Below are positions 8,676 through 17,793 of a stretch of DNA of 64,000 bases, one piece after another. This stretch comes from Microbacterium saccharophilum (GTDB lineage Bacteria > Actinomycetota > Actinomycetes > Actinomycetales > Microbacteriaceae): assembly GCF_007992455.1 (NCBI RefSeq), contig NZ_BKAH01000006.1:1-64000 (forward strand). The letters run 5' to 3'. Below the pieces are notes generated by a model, which saw nothing but the letters and a program-made list of their open reading frames with translations, did no database searches and had not been told where the DNA came from. The translations under genes were made by a program, and so were the position numbers. Position 1 is the first letter of the stretch; each line of letters begins with the position of its first letter.

Positions 8676-10193
8676 GTGACCTCCGTCCACGGCTTCGTCG
8701 ACCCGCGCTTCGAGATCTCCCGCATCGACCGGCGCCTCTTCGGCGGGTTCGTCGAGCACCTCGGACGCCACATCTACGACGGCATCCACGAACCCGGCCA
8801 CCCCACCGCCGACGCGGACGGCTTCCGCGCCGACGTCGTCGAGCTCGTGAAGGAGCTCGGCGTCTCGACCATCCGCTACCCGGGCGGCAACTTCGTCTCC
8901 GGCTACCGCTGGGAGGACGGCATCGGGCCCCGCGAGGACCGCCCGCGGCGGCTGGACCTCGCGTGGCACTCCACCGAGACCAACGAGGTGGGGCTGCACG
9001 AGTTCCAGGCCTGGCTCGACCTCGTCGGCAGCGACCTCATGCTGGCCGTGAACCTCGGCACGCGGGGCACCCAGGAGGCCCTCGACCTGCTGGAGTACGC
9101 CAACGCCTCCGTCGAGACGGCGTGGACGCGCCGGCGCGCGGAGAACGGCCGGGACGAGCCTTTCGGCGTGACGATGTGGTGCCTCGGCAACGAGATGGAC
9201 GGTCCCTGGCAGCTGGGCCACCGCAACGCGGAGGACTACGGCAAGCTCGCCTCCCGCACCGCGAAGGGGATGCGGATGCTCGACCCCGGCGTCGAGCTCG
9301 TCGTCTGCGGGTCGTCGGGCAGCGGCATGCCGACCTTCGGCTCGTGGGAGCGGACGGTGCTCGAGCACACGTTCGACGACGTCGACTTCATCTCCTGCCA
9401 CTCGTACTACCAGGAGCACGGCGGCGACGCGCAGGAGTTCCTTGCCTCGGGCGTGGACATGGCGCGGTTCATCGAATCGGTCGTCGCGATCGCGGATGCC
9501 GTGGCGGCGACGCGCAAGAGCGACAAGCGCATCATGATCTCGTTCGACGAGTGGAACGTCTGGTACCTGCACCGCGAGGACGGCAGCGAGAGTGGCGACG
9601 AGCTGACCGGCGACGACTGGCCGGTCGCCCCGCGGCTGCTGGAGGACCGCTACCACGCCCTGGACGGTGTGGTCTTCGGCGACCTGCTGATCACGCTGCT
9701 GCAGCACTCCGACCGGGTGCGCTCGGCATCCCTCGCCCAGCTCGTCAACGTCATCGCCCCGATCATGACCGAACCGGGCGGGCCGGCGTGGCGGCAGACG
9801 ACGTTCTTCCCGTTCTCGATCACATCGCGCCTGGCGGGGGAGCGGGCGGTGCGGGTCCCGGTGGATGCCGGGACGATCACGAGCGCGCGGTTCGGCGAGG
9901 TCGCGCGCGTCAACGCCGTCGCGACGGTGGATGACGGGGGCGCCACCCTGTTCCTGGTGAACCGCTCGACGACGGATGCCGTCGACCTGCGGCTGGACAT
10001 CACCGCGCTCGCGGGCGGCGACATCGCCGTCATCGAATCGCACCTGCTGCACGAGGACGACCTGTACGCGGCGAACACGCTGCAGGAGCCGGAACGGGTG
10101 GGGGTGCGACCGCTGGACGGCGCGCACGTGACCGACGGCATCCTGTCGCTGCAGTTGCCCGCCGTCTCGTGGGCGGCCGTCCGGCTCGGCTGA
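8676..10193 (+). CDS. abfA: GH51 alpha-L-arabinofuranosidase
   Basis: A 505-residue GH51 enzyme that removes non-reducing alpha-L-arabinofuranosyl groups from arabino-oligosaccharides. The (beta/alpha)8 domain carries the two signature glutamates: E173 in CLGNEMDG (acid/base) and E292 in SFDEWNVW (nucleophile), at spacings typical of intracellular GH51 enzymes of about 500 residues. IRYPGGNFVSGYRWEDGIGP near residue 66-86 is another family block, and a C-terminal beta-sandwich follows from about 390. No signal peptide, so it works on imported oligosaccharides. GTG 8676 was chosen for GAAAGGAC just upstream and the family-conserved N-terminus. It is probably the last gene of the importer operon. 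Confidence 0.95.
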   Translation: MTSVHGFVDPRFEISRIDRRLFGGFVEHLGRHIYDGIHEPGHPTADADGFRADVVELVKELGVSTIRYPGGNFVSGYRWEDGIGPREDRPRRLDLAWHSTETNEVGLHEFQAWLDLVGSDLMLAVNLGTRGTQEALDLLEYANASVETAWTRRRAENGRDEPFGVTMWCLGNEMDGPWQLGHRNAEDYGKLASRTAKGMRMLDPGVELVVCGSSGSGMPTFGSWERTVLEHTFDDVDFISCHSYYQEHGGDAQEFLASGVDMARFIESVVAIADAVAATRKSDKRIMISFDEWNVWYLHREDGSESGDELTGDDWPVAPRLLEDRYHALDGVVFGDLLITLLQHSDRVRSASLAQLVNVIAPIMTEPGGPAWRQTTFFPFSITSRLAGERAVRVPVDAGTITSARFGEVARVNAVATVDDGGATLFLVNRSTTDAVDLRLDITALAGGDIAVIESHLLHEDDLYAANTLQEPERVGVRPLDGAHVTDGILSLQLPAVSWAAVRLG

Positions 10194-10205
10194 CGCGATG
10201 GCTCC

Positions 10206-10264
10206 GGGAGCGCTTGCGGAAAGCGCATTCCGATGTCAGGATGAAGATACGGAAAGCGCTTACC
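10206..10264 (+). promoter_or_regulatory. LacI-family operator cluster
   Basis: Two good matches to the operator upstream of the importer, GGAAAGCGCATTCC (10218-10231) and GGAAAGCGCTTACC (10251-10264), plus a weaker overlapping GGAGCGCTTGCGG at 10207-10219. The two strong copies are 33 bp apart, three helical turns. They precede the dehydrogenase operon at 10300 and should put it under the same repressor as 3233-3301. Confidence 0.7.
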
Positions 10265-10299
10265 GGATGAGCCGGCAGGCGATGAGAGAAGGAACGACA

Positions 10300-11499
10300 G
10301 TGTCAGAGACGACCACCCTCGCCCCCGCGGCGACGTCCGCCCGGCCCCAGGTGCGCGAGATCGGCATCATCATGAACGGCGTCTCCGGCCGTATGGGCTA
10401 CCGCCAGCACCTCGTCCGCTCGATCCTCGCGATCCGCGAGCAGGGCGGCATCGAGCTGCCGGACGGGTCGAAGATCACCGTCAAGCCGCTCCTCGTCGGT
10501 CGCAGCGAGGCGAAGCTCGCCGAACTCGCCGCGAAGCACGGCATCGAGGACTACACGACCGACCTGGATGCCGCCCTCGCGGACCCCCGCTGGGAGATCT
10601 ACGCCGACTTCCTCGTGACGAAGGCGCGTGCCACGGCGCTGCGGAAGGCGATCGCCGCCGGCAAGACGATCTACACCGAGAAGCCGACGGCCGAGTCGGT
10701 CGACGAGGCGCTGGAGCTCGCGAAGCTCGCCGCCGCCGCCGGGGTGAAAACCGGGGTCGTGCACGACAAGCTCTACCTGCCGGGCCTGCAGAAGCTCAAG
10801 CGCCTCATCGACTCCGGGTTCTTCGGCCGCATCCTCTCGGTGCGCGGCGAGTTCGGCTACTGGGTGTTCGAAGGCGACTGGCAGCCCGCGCAGCGCCCCA
10901 GCTGGAACTACCGGACCGAGGACGGCGGCGGGATCATCGTCGACATGTTCCCGCACTGGAACTACGTCCTGGAGAACCTCTTCGGCGACGTGAAGTCCGT
11001 CTACGCCCAGGCCGCGGTGCACATCGCCGACCGCTGGGACGAGAACGGGGAGCACTACACCGCGACCGCCGAAGACGCCGCCTACGGCGTCTTCGAGCTC
11101 GAGGGCGACATCGTCGCGCAGATCAACTCCTCGTGGACCGTCCGCGTCAACCGCGACGAGCTCGTCGAGTTCCACGTCGACGGCACGCACGGCTCGGCCG
11201 TCGTGGGCCTGTTCGGCGCGAAGATCCAGCACCGCAACGCCACCCCCAAGCCGGTGTGGAACCCCGACCTCGCCGACGACCACGACTACGCCGCCGACTG
11301 GGCGCAGGTGCCGACCAACGAGATCTTCCTCAACGGCTTCCGCCAGCAGTGGGAGGAGTTCCTCACCTCCTACGTGCTCGGCACCGACTACCCGTTCGAC
11401 CTGCTCGCCGGCGCCCGCGGGGTCCTCCTCGCCGAGGCCGGCCTGCAGTCCAGCCGCGAGGGCCGCAAGGTCGCGCTGCGCGCCCTGACCCTGGACTGA
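10300..11499 (+). CDS. Gfo/Idh/MocA family oxidoreductase
   Basis: A 399-residue NAD(P)-binding sugar dehydrogenase. The Rossmann region is atypical: IGIIMNGVSGRMGYRQHL near residue 20-37 instead of GxGxxG, followed by the family EKPTAES motif at about 127. The C-terminal domain has GEFGYWVFEG, DGGGIIVDMFPHWNY and a WDENGEHYTATAEDAAYG segment. Among MocA-family proteins this longer version is typically adjacent to DUF993 genes, as here. GTG 10300 has AGAAGGA upstream; the in-frame codon at 10198 lies before the operators and is rejected. It probably oxidises the sugar handled by the next two genes; substrate unknown. Confidence 0.88.
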   Translation: MSETTTLAPAATSARPQVREIGIIMNGVSGRMGYRQHLVRSILAIREQGGIELPDGSKITVKPLLVGRSEAKLAELAAKHGIEDYTTDLDAALADPRWEIYADFLVTKARATALRKAIAAGKTIYTEKPTAESVDEALELAKLAAAAGVKTGVVHDKLYLPGLQKLKRLIDSGFFGRILSVRGEFGYWVFEGDWQPAQRPSWNYRTEDGGGIIVDMFPHWNYVLENLFGDVKSVYAQAAVHIADRWDENGEHYTATAEDAAYGVFELEGDIVAQINSSWTVRVNRDELVEFHVDGTHGSAVVGLFGAKIQHRNATPKPVWNPDLADDHDYAADWAQVPTNEIFLNGFRQQWEEFLTSYVLGTDYPFDLLAGARGVLLAEAGLQSSREGRKVALRALTLD

Positions 11500-11504
11500 T
11501 CCGC

Positions 11505-12707
11505 ATGACCGACCTCACCCTCCTCGGCGCCGACGGCGTCGTGCACCGCACGCCGCTCGTCGAGTCGTCGGGCTACACGAAGCCCACCGAGCCGCTGCGC
11601 AGCCGTGTCGCCTACGCCGCCGCGCACGTGGTCCCCGTCACGTGGGGCGAGAACACGCCGGGGCAGCCGGCGCAGATCGACTGGGACGCGACGCTCGACT
11701 TCCGCCGCGCCGTGTACTCGTGGGGCCTCGGCGTCGCCGACGCCATGGACACGGCGCAGCGCAACATGGGGCTCGACGCCGCCGCGACCCGCGAGCTCAT
11801 CGCGAGGTCGGCGGAGGTCGCGCGCGAGGAGGGCGGGTCGGTCGTCGTCGGAGTCAACACCGACCACATCGACGACGAGCACATCACGCTCGATGAGGTC
11901 AGCGACGCCTACAAGGAGCAGCTGCACTTCACCGAGGAGCAGGGCGCCGGCCCCGTCGTCATGGCGAGCCGCCACCTCGCCCGCGTCGCGGCATCCGCCG
12001 AGGACTACCGGCGCGTCTACCGCGAGGTGCTCGCCGCCGCGACGACGCCTGTCGTCCTGCACTGGCTCGGCACCGCGTTCGACCCGCAGCTGGAGGGCTA
12101 TTTCGGCGCGACCCACTGGCGCGACGCCTCGCGCGTCCTGCTCGAGGTCATCGAGGAGAGCGCGGACAAGGTCGCGGGCGTGAAGATGAGCCTCCTCGAC
12201 GCCGAGTCCGAGGTGTCGGTGCGCGAGCGCCTGCCCGAGGGTGTCCGGATGTTCACGGGCGACGACTTCAACTACGTCGGGCTCATCGGCGGCGCCGACG
12301 TGCCCGCCGCCGCCCAGCCGGCCCGGAACCCGGCCGCGACGCGTCAGCACTCCGACGCCCTGCTGGGCGCGTTCGCGGCGCTCACGCCGGTCGCCTCGGC
12401 GGCCATTCAGGCGCTGGATGCCGGCGACCCCGACCGCTACCTCGAGATCCTGGCGCCCACTGAGGAGCTCAGCCGGCAGGTCTTCGCCGCGCCGACGTTC
12501 TACTACAAGACCGGGGTCGCGTTCCTGTCTTGGCTGAACGGACACCAGGCCGCGTTCCAGATGGTCGGCGGCCTGCACTCCGCACGGAGCCTCCCGCACC
12601 TGTCACGCATCGTCGAGCTCGCGAACGCGGCCAAGGCGTTCGAGCAGCCCGAGCTCGCGGCCGAACGCTGGCACGCGCTCCTCAGCCTGAACGGAGTCTC
12701 CGCGTGA
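11505..12707 (+). CDS. DUF993 dihydrodipicolinate synthase-like protein
   Basis: A 400-residue member of DUF993, a TIM-barrel family distantly related to the dihydrodipicolinate synthase/N-acetylneuraminate lyase aldolases; its reaction is not established. Landmarks are VPVTWGENTPGQPAQIDWDATLDFRR near residues 48-70, VVGVNTDHIDD at about 110, VLHWLGTAFDPQLEGYFG at about 185, and VKMSLLD at about 227, whose Lys sits where the Schiff-base Lys of the aldolase superfamily would lie. It starts five bases after the dehydrogenase stop and overlaps the next gene by four bases. A retro-aldol step on an oxidised sugar is a reasonable inference, given the glycerate kinase downstream. Confidence 0.82.
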   Translation: MTDLTLLGADGVVHRTPLVESSGYTKPTEPLRSRVAYAAAHVVPVTWGENTPGQPAQIDWDATLDFRRAVYSWGLGVADAMDTAQRNMGLDAAATRELIARSAEVAREEGGSVVVGVNTDHIDDEHITLDEVSDAYKEQLHFTEEQGAGPVVMASRHLARVAASAEDYRRVYREVLAAATTPVVLHWLGTAFDPQLEGYFGATHWRDASRVLLEVIEESADKVAGVKMSLLDAESEVSVRERLPEGVRMFTGDDFNYVGLIGGADVPAAAQPARNPAATRQHSDALLGAFAALTPVASAAIQALDAGDPDRYLEILAPTEELSRQVFAAPTFYYKTGVAFLSWLNGHQAAFQMVGGLHSARSLPHLSRIVELANAAKAFEQPELAAERWHALLSLNGVSA

Positions 12708-13573
12708 GCACCCCCGACCCGCGCCTGTCGATCAACCAGGGCACGCTGAAGTACGCCGACCTCGCCACCGCGCTGCGCGCGACCGCGGAGGCCGGTGTGC
12801 AGGCGATCGGGCTCTGGCGGGAGCCGGTCCAGGAGGTCGGACTCGCCACCGCCGCCCGGATGCTGACCGACTCCGGGCTGCGCTTCTCCACGCACTGCCG
12901 GTCCGGCTTCTTCACGATGCCCGAGGGTCCCGCGCGCCGCGCCTCGATCGAGGACAACCGCGTCGCGATCGAGGAGGCCGCGACGCTCGCCGCCGCGGGC
13001 GCTGCGGGCTCCACGGCCGTGCTCGTCATCGTCGCCGGCGGGCTCCCGCAGGGGTCTCGCGACCTCATCGGCGCCCGCGAGCGGGTGCGCGACGCGATCG
13101 GGGAGCTTGCCCCGGATGCCGCCGCCGCCGGCGTCACGCTGTCGATCGAGCCGCTGCATCCCATGTACGCCTCGGATCGCTGCGTCGTCTCGACGCTCGG
13201 GCAGGCGCTGGACATCGCCGCGGACTTCGATCCGGCCGTCGTCGGCGTGACCGTCGACACGTTCCACATCTGGTGGGACCCCGACGTCCTGGCATCCATC
13301 GAGCGCGCCGGCCGGGAAGGCCGCATCGCGACCTACCAGGTGTGCGACTGGAAGACGCCGCTGCCGGCGGACGTCCTGCTCGGCCGCCACTACCCGGGCG
13401 ACGGCGTCATCGACTTCGGTCCCATGACCCGCGCGGTGATGGCATCCGGCTATGACCGCGACATCGAGGTCGAGCTGTTCAACGAGGACATCTGGGCGAC
13501 CGCGCCGCTGGAGGCCGTGCGCCGCACCGCCGCCGGGTTCGAGGTCGCGGTCTCGCCCTACCTGACCGAATAG
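12704..13573 (+). CDS. Sugar phosphate isomerase/epimerase family protein
   Basis: A 289-residue xylose-isomerase-like TIM-barrel protein (AP endonuclease 2 family). Metal-ligand candidates are the Glu of LSIEPLHPMY, Asp and His in VGVTVDTFHIWWDPD, and the terminal Glu of DRDIEVELFNEDIW. IGLWREPVQEVG near residue 35 marks the N-terminal strand. GTG 12704 overlaps the DUF993 stop (GTGA), so both are co-translated. The family includes epimerases, isomerases and dehydratases for keto-sugars and inositols; the exact reaction cannot be read here. Cytoplasmic, with no signal. Confidence 0.85.
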   Translation: MSTPDPRLSINQGTLKYADLATALRATAEAGVQAIGLWREPVQEVGLATAARMLTDSGLRFSTHCRSGFFTMPEGPARRASIEDNRVAIEEAATLAAAGAAGSTAVLVIVAGGLPQGSRDLIGARERVRDAIGELAPDAAAAGVTLSIEPLHPMYASDRCVVSTLGQALDIAADFDPAVVGVTVDTFHIWWDPDVLASIERAGREGRIATYQVCDWKTPLPADVLLGRHYPGDGVIDFGPMTRAVMASGYDRDIEVELFNEDIWATAPLEAVRRTAAGFEVAVSPYLTE

Positions 13574-13583
13574 GATCACGATC

Positions 13584-14621
13584 GTGACCGACGCCCCCGC
13601 TCGCCTGCGCGCGACCTCCACGACGCTCGACGACGTCGCGCGGGAGGCGGGCGTGTCGCTGGCCACCGCGTCCCGCGTGCTGAACGGGTCGACCCGCAAG
13701 GTCGCCGACTCGTACCGTGCGCGTGTCGAGGACGCGGCCGAGCGGCTCGGCTACAGCGCGAACCTGTCCGCGCAGGCCACCGCGCGGGGCACGTCGGCGA
13801 CGATCGCGCTCCTCGTGGCGGACATCGCCGACCCGTACTTCGGCGAGCTCGCGTCCGGCGTCGCCCGCGGCGCGGAGGAGGCGGGCCTCGTCGTCACGAT
13901 CTCGATCACAGAGCGCGACCCCGAGCGGGAGGTGCGGCTCGTCCGCGCCCTGCGCGGCCAGCGTCCCCGCGGGGTCATCCTCGCCGCATCCCGCACGTCG
14001 CGGGAGATGGCGCCGGAGCTCGCGCGGGAACTCGATCTCGTCACGGCGGCCGGGGGCCGCGTCGTCGCCCTCGGCGCCGGCATCCCCGACGTCCGCAACG
14101 TCGTCATCGACAACCGGGGCGGCGCCGAGGCGCTCGGCGCCGCGCTGGCCGGCCGCGGCTACCGGAACGCCGTCGTGCTCGCCGCCGCCGACGGCGTCGT
14201 GACGAGCGACGTGCGTCTCGACGGCTTCACCGCCGGGTTCACGGCCGGTGGCGGCGCCGCGCCGCGCGTCTACCGCGGCGCGTTCACCCGCGAGTCCGGC
14301 GTCGAGCTCATGGACCAGGCGCTCGCCGACGGCATCGAGCCGGGCACCGTCGTCTTCGGCATCAGCGACGTCGTCGCGATCGGCGCCCTGTCGGCGGTGC
14401 GCGCGGCGGGCCGCGAGGTCGGCGCCGACATCGCCCTGTGCGGCTTCGACGACATCCCCACCGGGCGCGATGTGACGCCCGCCCTCACGACCGTGCGCGT
14501 GCCCCTCGAGGAGGTCGGCTACGCCGCGTTCCGGGCGGCCGTCGACGACGAGTGGGCACAGGATGCGGATGCGCTCCGCCTCGAGGTGCTGCTGCGCGAC
14601 AGCACACCGTCGCGCGCGTGA
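13584..14621 (+). CDS. LacI-family transcriptional repressor (sugar cluster)
   Basis: A 345-residue LacI/GalR regulator. The N-terminal helix-turn-helix is TTLDDVAREAGVSLATASRVLNGS (about residues 12-35), the hinge helix ends near LSAQATARGTSATIALLVAD, and the periplasmic-binding-like effector domain follows (DIALCGFDDIPTG near the end). It starts 10 bases after the isomerase gene, so it is probably expressed from the same operon. The four AAGCGCTT-type sites at 3233, 3288, 10218 and 10251 are its probable targets (inference). GTG 13584 is the only plausible start before the HTH. Confidence 0.9.
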   Translation: MTDAPARLRATSTTLDDVAREAGVSLATASRVLNGSTRKVADSYRARVEDAAERLGYSANLSAQATARGTSATIALLVADIADPYFGELASGVARGAEEAGLVVTISITERDPEREVRLVRALRGQRPRGVILAASRTSREMAPELARELDLVTAAGGRVVALGAGIPDVRNVVIDNRGGAEALGAALAGRGYRNAVVLAAADGVVTSDVRLDGFTAGFTAGGGAAPRVYRGAFTRESGVELMDQALADGIEPGTVVFGISDVVAIGALSAVRAAGREVGADIALCGFDDIPTGRDVTPALTTVRVPLEEVGYAAFRAAVDDEWAQDADALRLEVLLRDSTPSRA

Positions 14622-14637
14622 GCCGGGCGTGGGTTCT

Positions 14638-15738
14638 GTGACGCACGTCGTCGTCGCGCTCGACAGCTTCAAGGGATCGATCACCGCGGCCGATGCCGCG
14701 GTCGCCGTGTCGGCCGGGGTCGAGGCGGCGGTCGGGGCGGATGCCGCGGTGGACGTCGTGCTGCGGCCCATGGCCGACGGCGGCGAGGGTACGGTGGCGG
14801 CGTTCGCGGCGGCCGTGGACGGCGCCGAGCGCGTTCCGGTGGCGGTGCGCGGACCGGCGGGGCGGCCCGTCGAGTCATCGTGGCTGCGCCTGCCGGACGG
14901 CACGGGCGTCGTCGAGCTGGCCTCCACGAGCGGGATCGAGCTCCTCGGCGAGGAGCGTCGGCCCTGGGATGCCGACACCTTCGGCTTCGGTCAGGCTGTC
15001 GTCGCCGCGCTCGATGCCGGGGTGTCACGGCTCGTCCTCGGGATCGGGTCCAGCGCGTCGACCGACGGCGGGGCCGGGCTCTTGTCGGCGCTCGGCGCGC
15101 GACTGCGTGACGCGTCGGGTGCAGCGATCGCGCCGGGTGCGCGGGGGCTCGCCGACGTCGCGTCAGTCGACCTGTCGGGGCTCCGTCCCCTGCCTGAGGG
15201 TGGCGTGGTCGTGCTGAGCGACGTGACGAACCCGCTGCTCGGCCCGGCCGGTGCGGCCGCCGTCTTCGGCCCGCAGAAGGGCCTGGATGCCGACGGCGTC
15301 GCCCGCGCCGAATCCGGCCTCGCCCGACTGGCCGCGCTCGTCGGCGCCGACGCGGCGACACCGGGGACCGGCGCGGCGGGCGGCACCGGCTTCGCGCTGC
15401 GTGCGTGGGGCGCACAGCTCCGGCCCGGCGCGGCCGAGGTCGCCGACCTCATCGGCCTCGCGGACGCCGTGCGCGGCGCCGACCTCGTCGTCACGGGGGA
15501 GGGCGCCTACGACGGGCAGTCCGCGGCGGGCAAGGTGCCGTCCTTCGTCGTCGGCCTCGCCGCCGAGGCGGGGGTGCCGGTCGCCCTCGTCGCGGGGCGC
15601 ATCGCGCCGGAGGCGGACGTGGCCGCGTTCGCGGCATCCCTCTCGCTCACCGACCTGGCGGGCAGTTCCGCCGCAGCGATGACCGACCCGGCCCAATGGC
15701 TCCGCGCCGCCGGCGCCGCCCTGGCCGCGCGGCTCTGA
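14638..15738 (+). CDS. glxK: Glycerate kinase
   Basis: A 366-residue class II (GarK/GlxK-type) glycerate kinase that phosphorylates D-glycerate. It begins VVALDSFKGSITAADAA, the family hallmark, then PMADGGEGTVAAF, LGIGSSASTDGGAG and GEGAYDGQSAAGKVP, the conserved GxGxxDxQxxxGK motif. GTG 14638 follows the repressor stop by 16 bases; the in-frame extension from 14563 lies inside the repressor and is rejected. Its presence downstream of the dehydrogenase/aldolase/isomerase genes would link C3-acid products of the sugar pathway to glycolysis, though it may simply be a housekeeping gene. Confidence 0.9.
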   Translation: MTHVVVALDSFKGSITAADAAVAVSAGVEAAVGADAAVDVVLRPMADGGEGTVAAFAAAVDGAERVPVAVRGPAGRPVESSWLRLPDGTGVVELASTSGIELLGEERRPWDADTFGFGQAVVAALDAGVSRLVLGIGSSASTDGGAGLLSALGARLRDASGAAIAPGARGLADVASVDLSGLRPLPEGGVVVLSDVTNPLLGPAGAAAVFGPQKGLDADGVARAESGLARLAALVGADAATPGTGAAGGTGFALRAWGAQLRPGAAEVADLIGLADAVRGADLVVTGEGAYDGQSAAGKVPSFVVGLAAEAGVPVALVAGRIAPEADVAAFAASLSLTDLAGSSAAAMTDPAQWLRAAGAALAARL

Positions 15739-15753
15739 CCTCCGGGGCAGGTC

Positions 15754-16080
15754 GGTTCGGGGTCACTTCCTGCCGCCTCGGACCTCGCGAGGCGACCATA
15801 CTCGGCCCCTATCCGGGGCGCGCGGTCCGGGGCGCCGGGTTCGGGGTCAGTTCGTGCCGCCTCCGACCCCGCGAGGCGACGTTACTCGACCCCTATCCGG
15901 GGGCGCGCGGTCCGGGGCGCCCGGTTCGGGGTCACTTCGTGCCGCCTCGGACCTCGCGAGGCGACCACACCCGACCCCAATCTGGTCGGCGCGGTCCGAG
16001 CCGCCCGGTTCGGGGTCACTTCATGCCGCCTCGAACCCGGCGAGGCGACGCCAAGCGCCCCGATTCGAGCCCACCTGGTC
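15754..16080. repeat. Four tandem copies of an 84-bp repeat
   Basis: The gap between the convergent glycerate kinase and phosphoglucomutase genes holds four head-to-tail imperfect copies. The marker GGTTCGGGGTCA starts at 15754, 15838, 15923 and 16007, giving periods of 84, 85 and 84. Each copy contains a 7-bp hairpin, CGCCTCG...CGAGGCG. Copies 2 and 3 are the most alike and copy 4 the most diverged. No coding function is evident; frames crossing it are translated repeats. It may act as a bidirectional terminator or REP-like element. Confidence 0.85.
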
Positions 16081-16095
16081 TGAGCGTTGCCGCGA

Positions 16096-17736
16096 TCAGC
16101 CGCCGAGGGCGGCCGAGACGACGGCGCGGGCCTCTTCCTGTACGGCGGCGAGGTGCTCGGGGCCCTTGAGGCTCTCGGCGTACAGCTTGTACACGTCCTC
16201 GGTGCCCGACGGGCGCGCCGCGAACCAGGCGTGCTCGGTCTGCACCTTGAGCCCGCCGATCGCGGCGCCGTTGCCCGGCGCGTGCGAGAGCTTCGCAGTG
16301 ATCGGCTCACCGGCGAGCTCCGTCGCGGTCACAGCCTCCGGCGCGAGCTTGCCGAGCGTCGCCTTCTGCGCGGGCGTCGCCGGGGCATCCACCCGCTGGT
16401 ACGCCGACGCGCCGAACTCCGCCTCGAGCTCCGCGTACCGCTGCGACGGCGTCTTGCCCGTCACGGCCAGGATCTCCGCCGCGAGCAGGCACAGCAGGAT
16501 GCCGTCCTTGTCGGTCGTCCAGACGGTGCCGTCCTTGCGCAGGAACGAGGCGCCCGCCGACTCCTCGCCGCCGAAGGCGACCGACCCGTCGAGCAGGCCG
16601 GGCACGAACCACTTGAACCCGACCGGCACCTCCAGCAGCGTCCGTCCGAGCGATTCGGCGACGCGGTCGATGATCATCGAGGAGACGAGGGTCTTGCCGA
16701 TCGCGGCATCCGACGGCCACCCGCCGCGGTGGCGGTACAGGTAGTCGATCGCGACCGCGAGGTAGTGGTTGGGGTTCATGAGACCCGCGTCGGGGGTGAC
16801 GATGCCGTGCCGGTCGGCATCCGCGTCGTTGCCGGTGAGGATGTCGTACTCGTCGCGGCGCGAGACGAGGGATGCCATCGCCGACGGCGACGACGGATCC
16901 ATGCGGATCTTCTCGTCCCAGTCGAGGGTCATGAAGCGCCACGTCGGGTCGACTTCGGGGTTCACGACGGTGAGGTCGAGGCCGTAGACCTCGGCGATGA
17001 GGGCCCAGTACTCCACGGAGGCGCCGCCGAGCGGGTCGGCGCCGATGCGGACGCCCGCGCGGGCGATGGCATCCACGTCGATGATGCTGCCGAGGTCGCG
17101 CACGTAGCCGTCGCGGAAGTCGTACGTGCCGACGGTCGCGAGGTCGATGTCGGCGAAGCGCGTGCGGGTGACGCCCTCCAGGCCGGCGGCGATGAGCGCG
17201 TTCGCGCGGTCGGCGATCCAGCCGGTCGCGTCGGTGTCGGCGGGGCCGCCGTGCGGCGGGTTGTACTTGAAGCCGCCGTCGCGCGGCGGGTTGTGCGAAG
17301 GGGTGACGACGATGCCGTCGGCGCGGCTCGCGTCATCGCCCGCCTTGCCGCGGTTGTAGGTGAGGATGGCGTGGCTGAGCGCCGGCGTCGGCACCCACGA
17401 GTCGCGGGAGTCCACCCGCACGTCCACGCCGTTGCCGACGAGGACCTCGACGGCCGTCCGTTCAGCGGGCCGGGACAGCCCGTGCGTGTCACGGCCGAGG
17501 AAGAGGGGACCGGTGATCCCCTGCGCGGCGCGGTAGTCGACGATCGCCTGCGTCGTGGCGAGGATGTGGTCCTCGTTGAAGCTCGTCGACAGCGACGAGC
17601 CGCGGTGACCGCTCGTGCCGAACGCGACGCGCTGCTCCGGCACGGAGGCGTCGGGTTTGCGGTCGTAGTAGGCGTTGATCAGTTCGTCGATGTCGATGAG
17701 ATCGGATGCTTCGGCTGGCTGTCCTGCGCGGCTCAT
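16096..17736 (-). CDS. pgm: Phosphoglucomutase (alpha-D-glucose-specific)
   Basis: A 546-residue alpha-D-phosphohexomutase that interconverts glucose 1-phosphate and glucose 6-phosphate. The phosphoserine loop TSGHRGSS lies near residue 48-55, the metal-binding [10 protein letters not shown] is near 305, the sugar-binding [10 protein letters not shown] near 395, and the phosphate-binding [15 protein letters not shown] near the C-terminus. These are the four conserved blocks in the right order and the length suits the bacterial Pgm type. The start at 17736 ([13 protein letters not shown]) is preferred to an in-frame upstream codon at 17772 because the added 12 residues are not family-like. It faces prephenate dehydratase divergently. 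Confidence 0.95.
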   Translation of the reverse strand: MSRAGQPAEASDLIDIDELINAYYDRKPDASVPEQRVAFGTSGHRGSSLSTSFNEDHILATTQAIVDYRAAQGITGPLFLGRDTHGLSRPAERTAVEVLVGNGVDVRVDSRDSWVPTPALSHAILTYNRGKAGDDASRADGIVVTPSHNPPRDGGFKYNPPHGGPADTDATGWIADRANALIAAGLEGVTRTRFADIDLATVGTYDFRDGYVRDLGSIIDVDAIARAGVRIGADPLGGASVEYWALIAEVYGLDLTVVNPEVDPTWRFMTLDWDEKIRMDPSSPSAMASLVSRRDEYDILTGNDADADRHGIVTPDAGLMNPNHYLAVAIDYLYRHRGGWPSDAAIGKTLVSSMIIDRVAESLGRTLLEVPVGFKWFVPGLLDGSVAFGGEESAGASFLRKDGTVWTTDKDGILLCLLAAEILAVTGKTPSQRYAELEAEFGASAYQRVDAPATPAQKATLGKLAPEAVTATELAGEPITAKLSHAPGNGAAIGGLKVQTEHAWFAARPSGTEDVYKLYAESLKGPEHLAAVQEEARAVVSAALGG

Positions 17737-17793
17737 TGCCCCAGTCTGACACCGCGGAGGAGGGGAAGGCACCCCGCACTAGGCTTGTGGACC

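Noticed and set aside
15754..16080. CRISPR array
   Set aside because: Repeats are 84-bp contiguous imperfect units with no unique spacers of constant length, and no cas genes are in the window.
16087..17793. Plus-strand extension of pheA by 569 residues
   Set aside because: Antisense to phosphoglucomutase; the real pheA start is GTG 17794 by family length.
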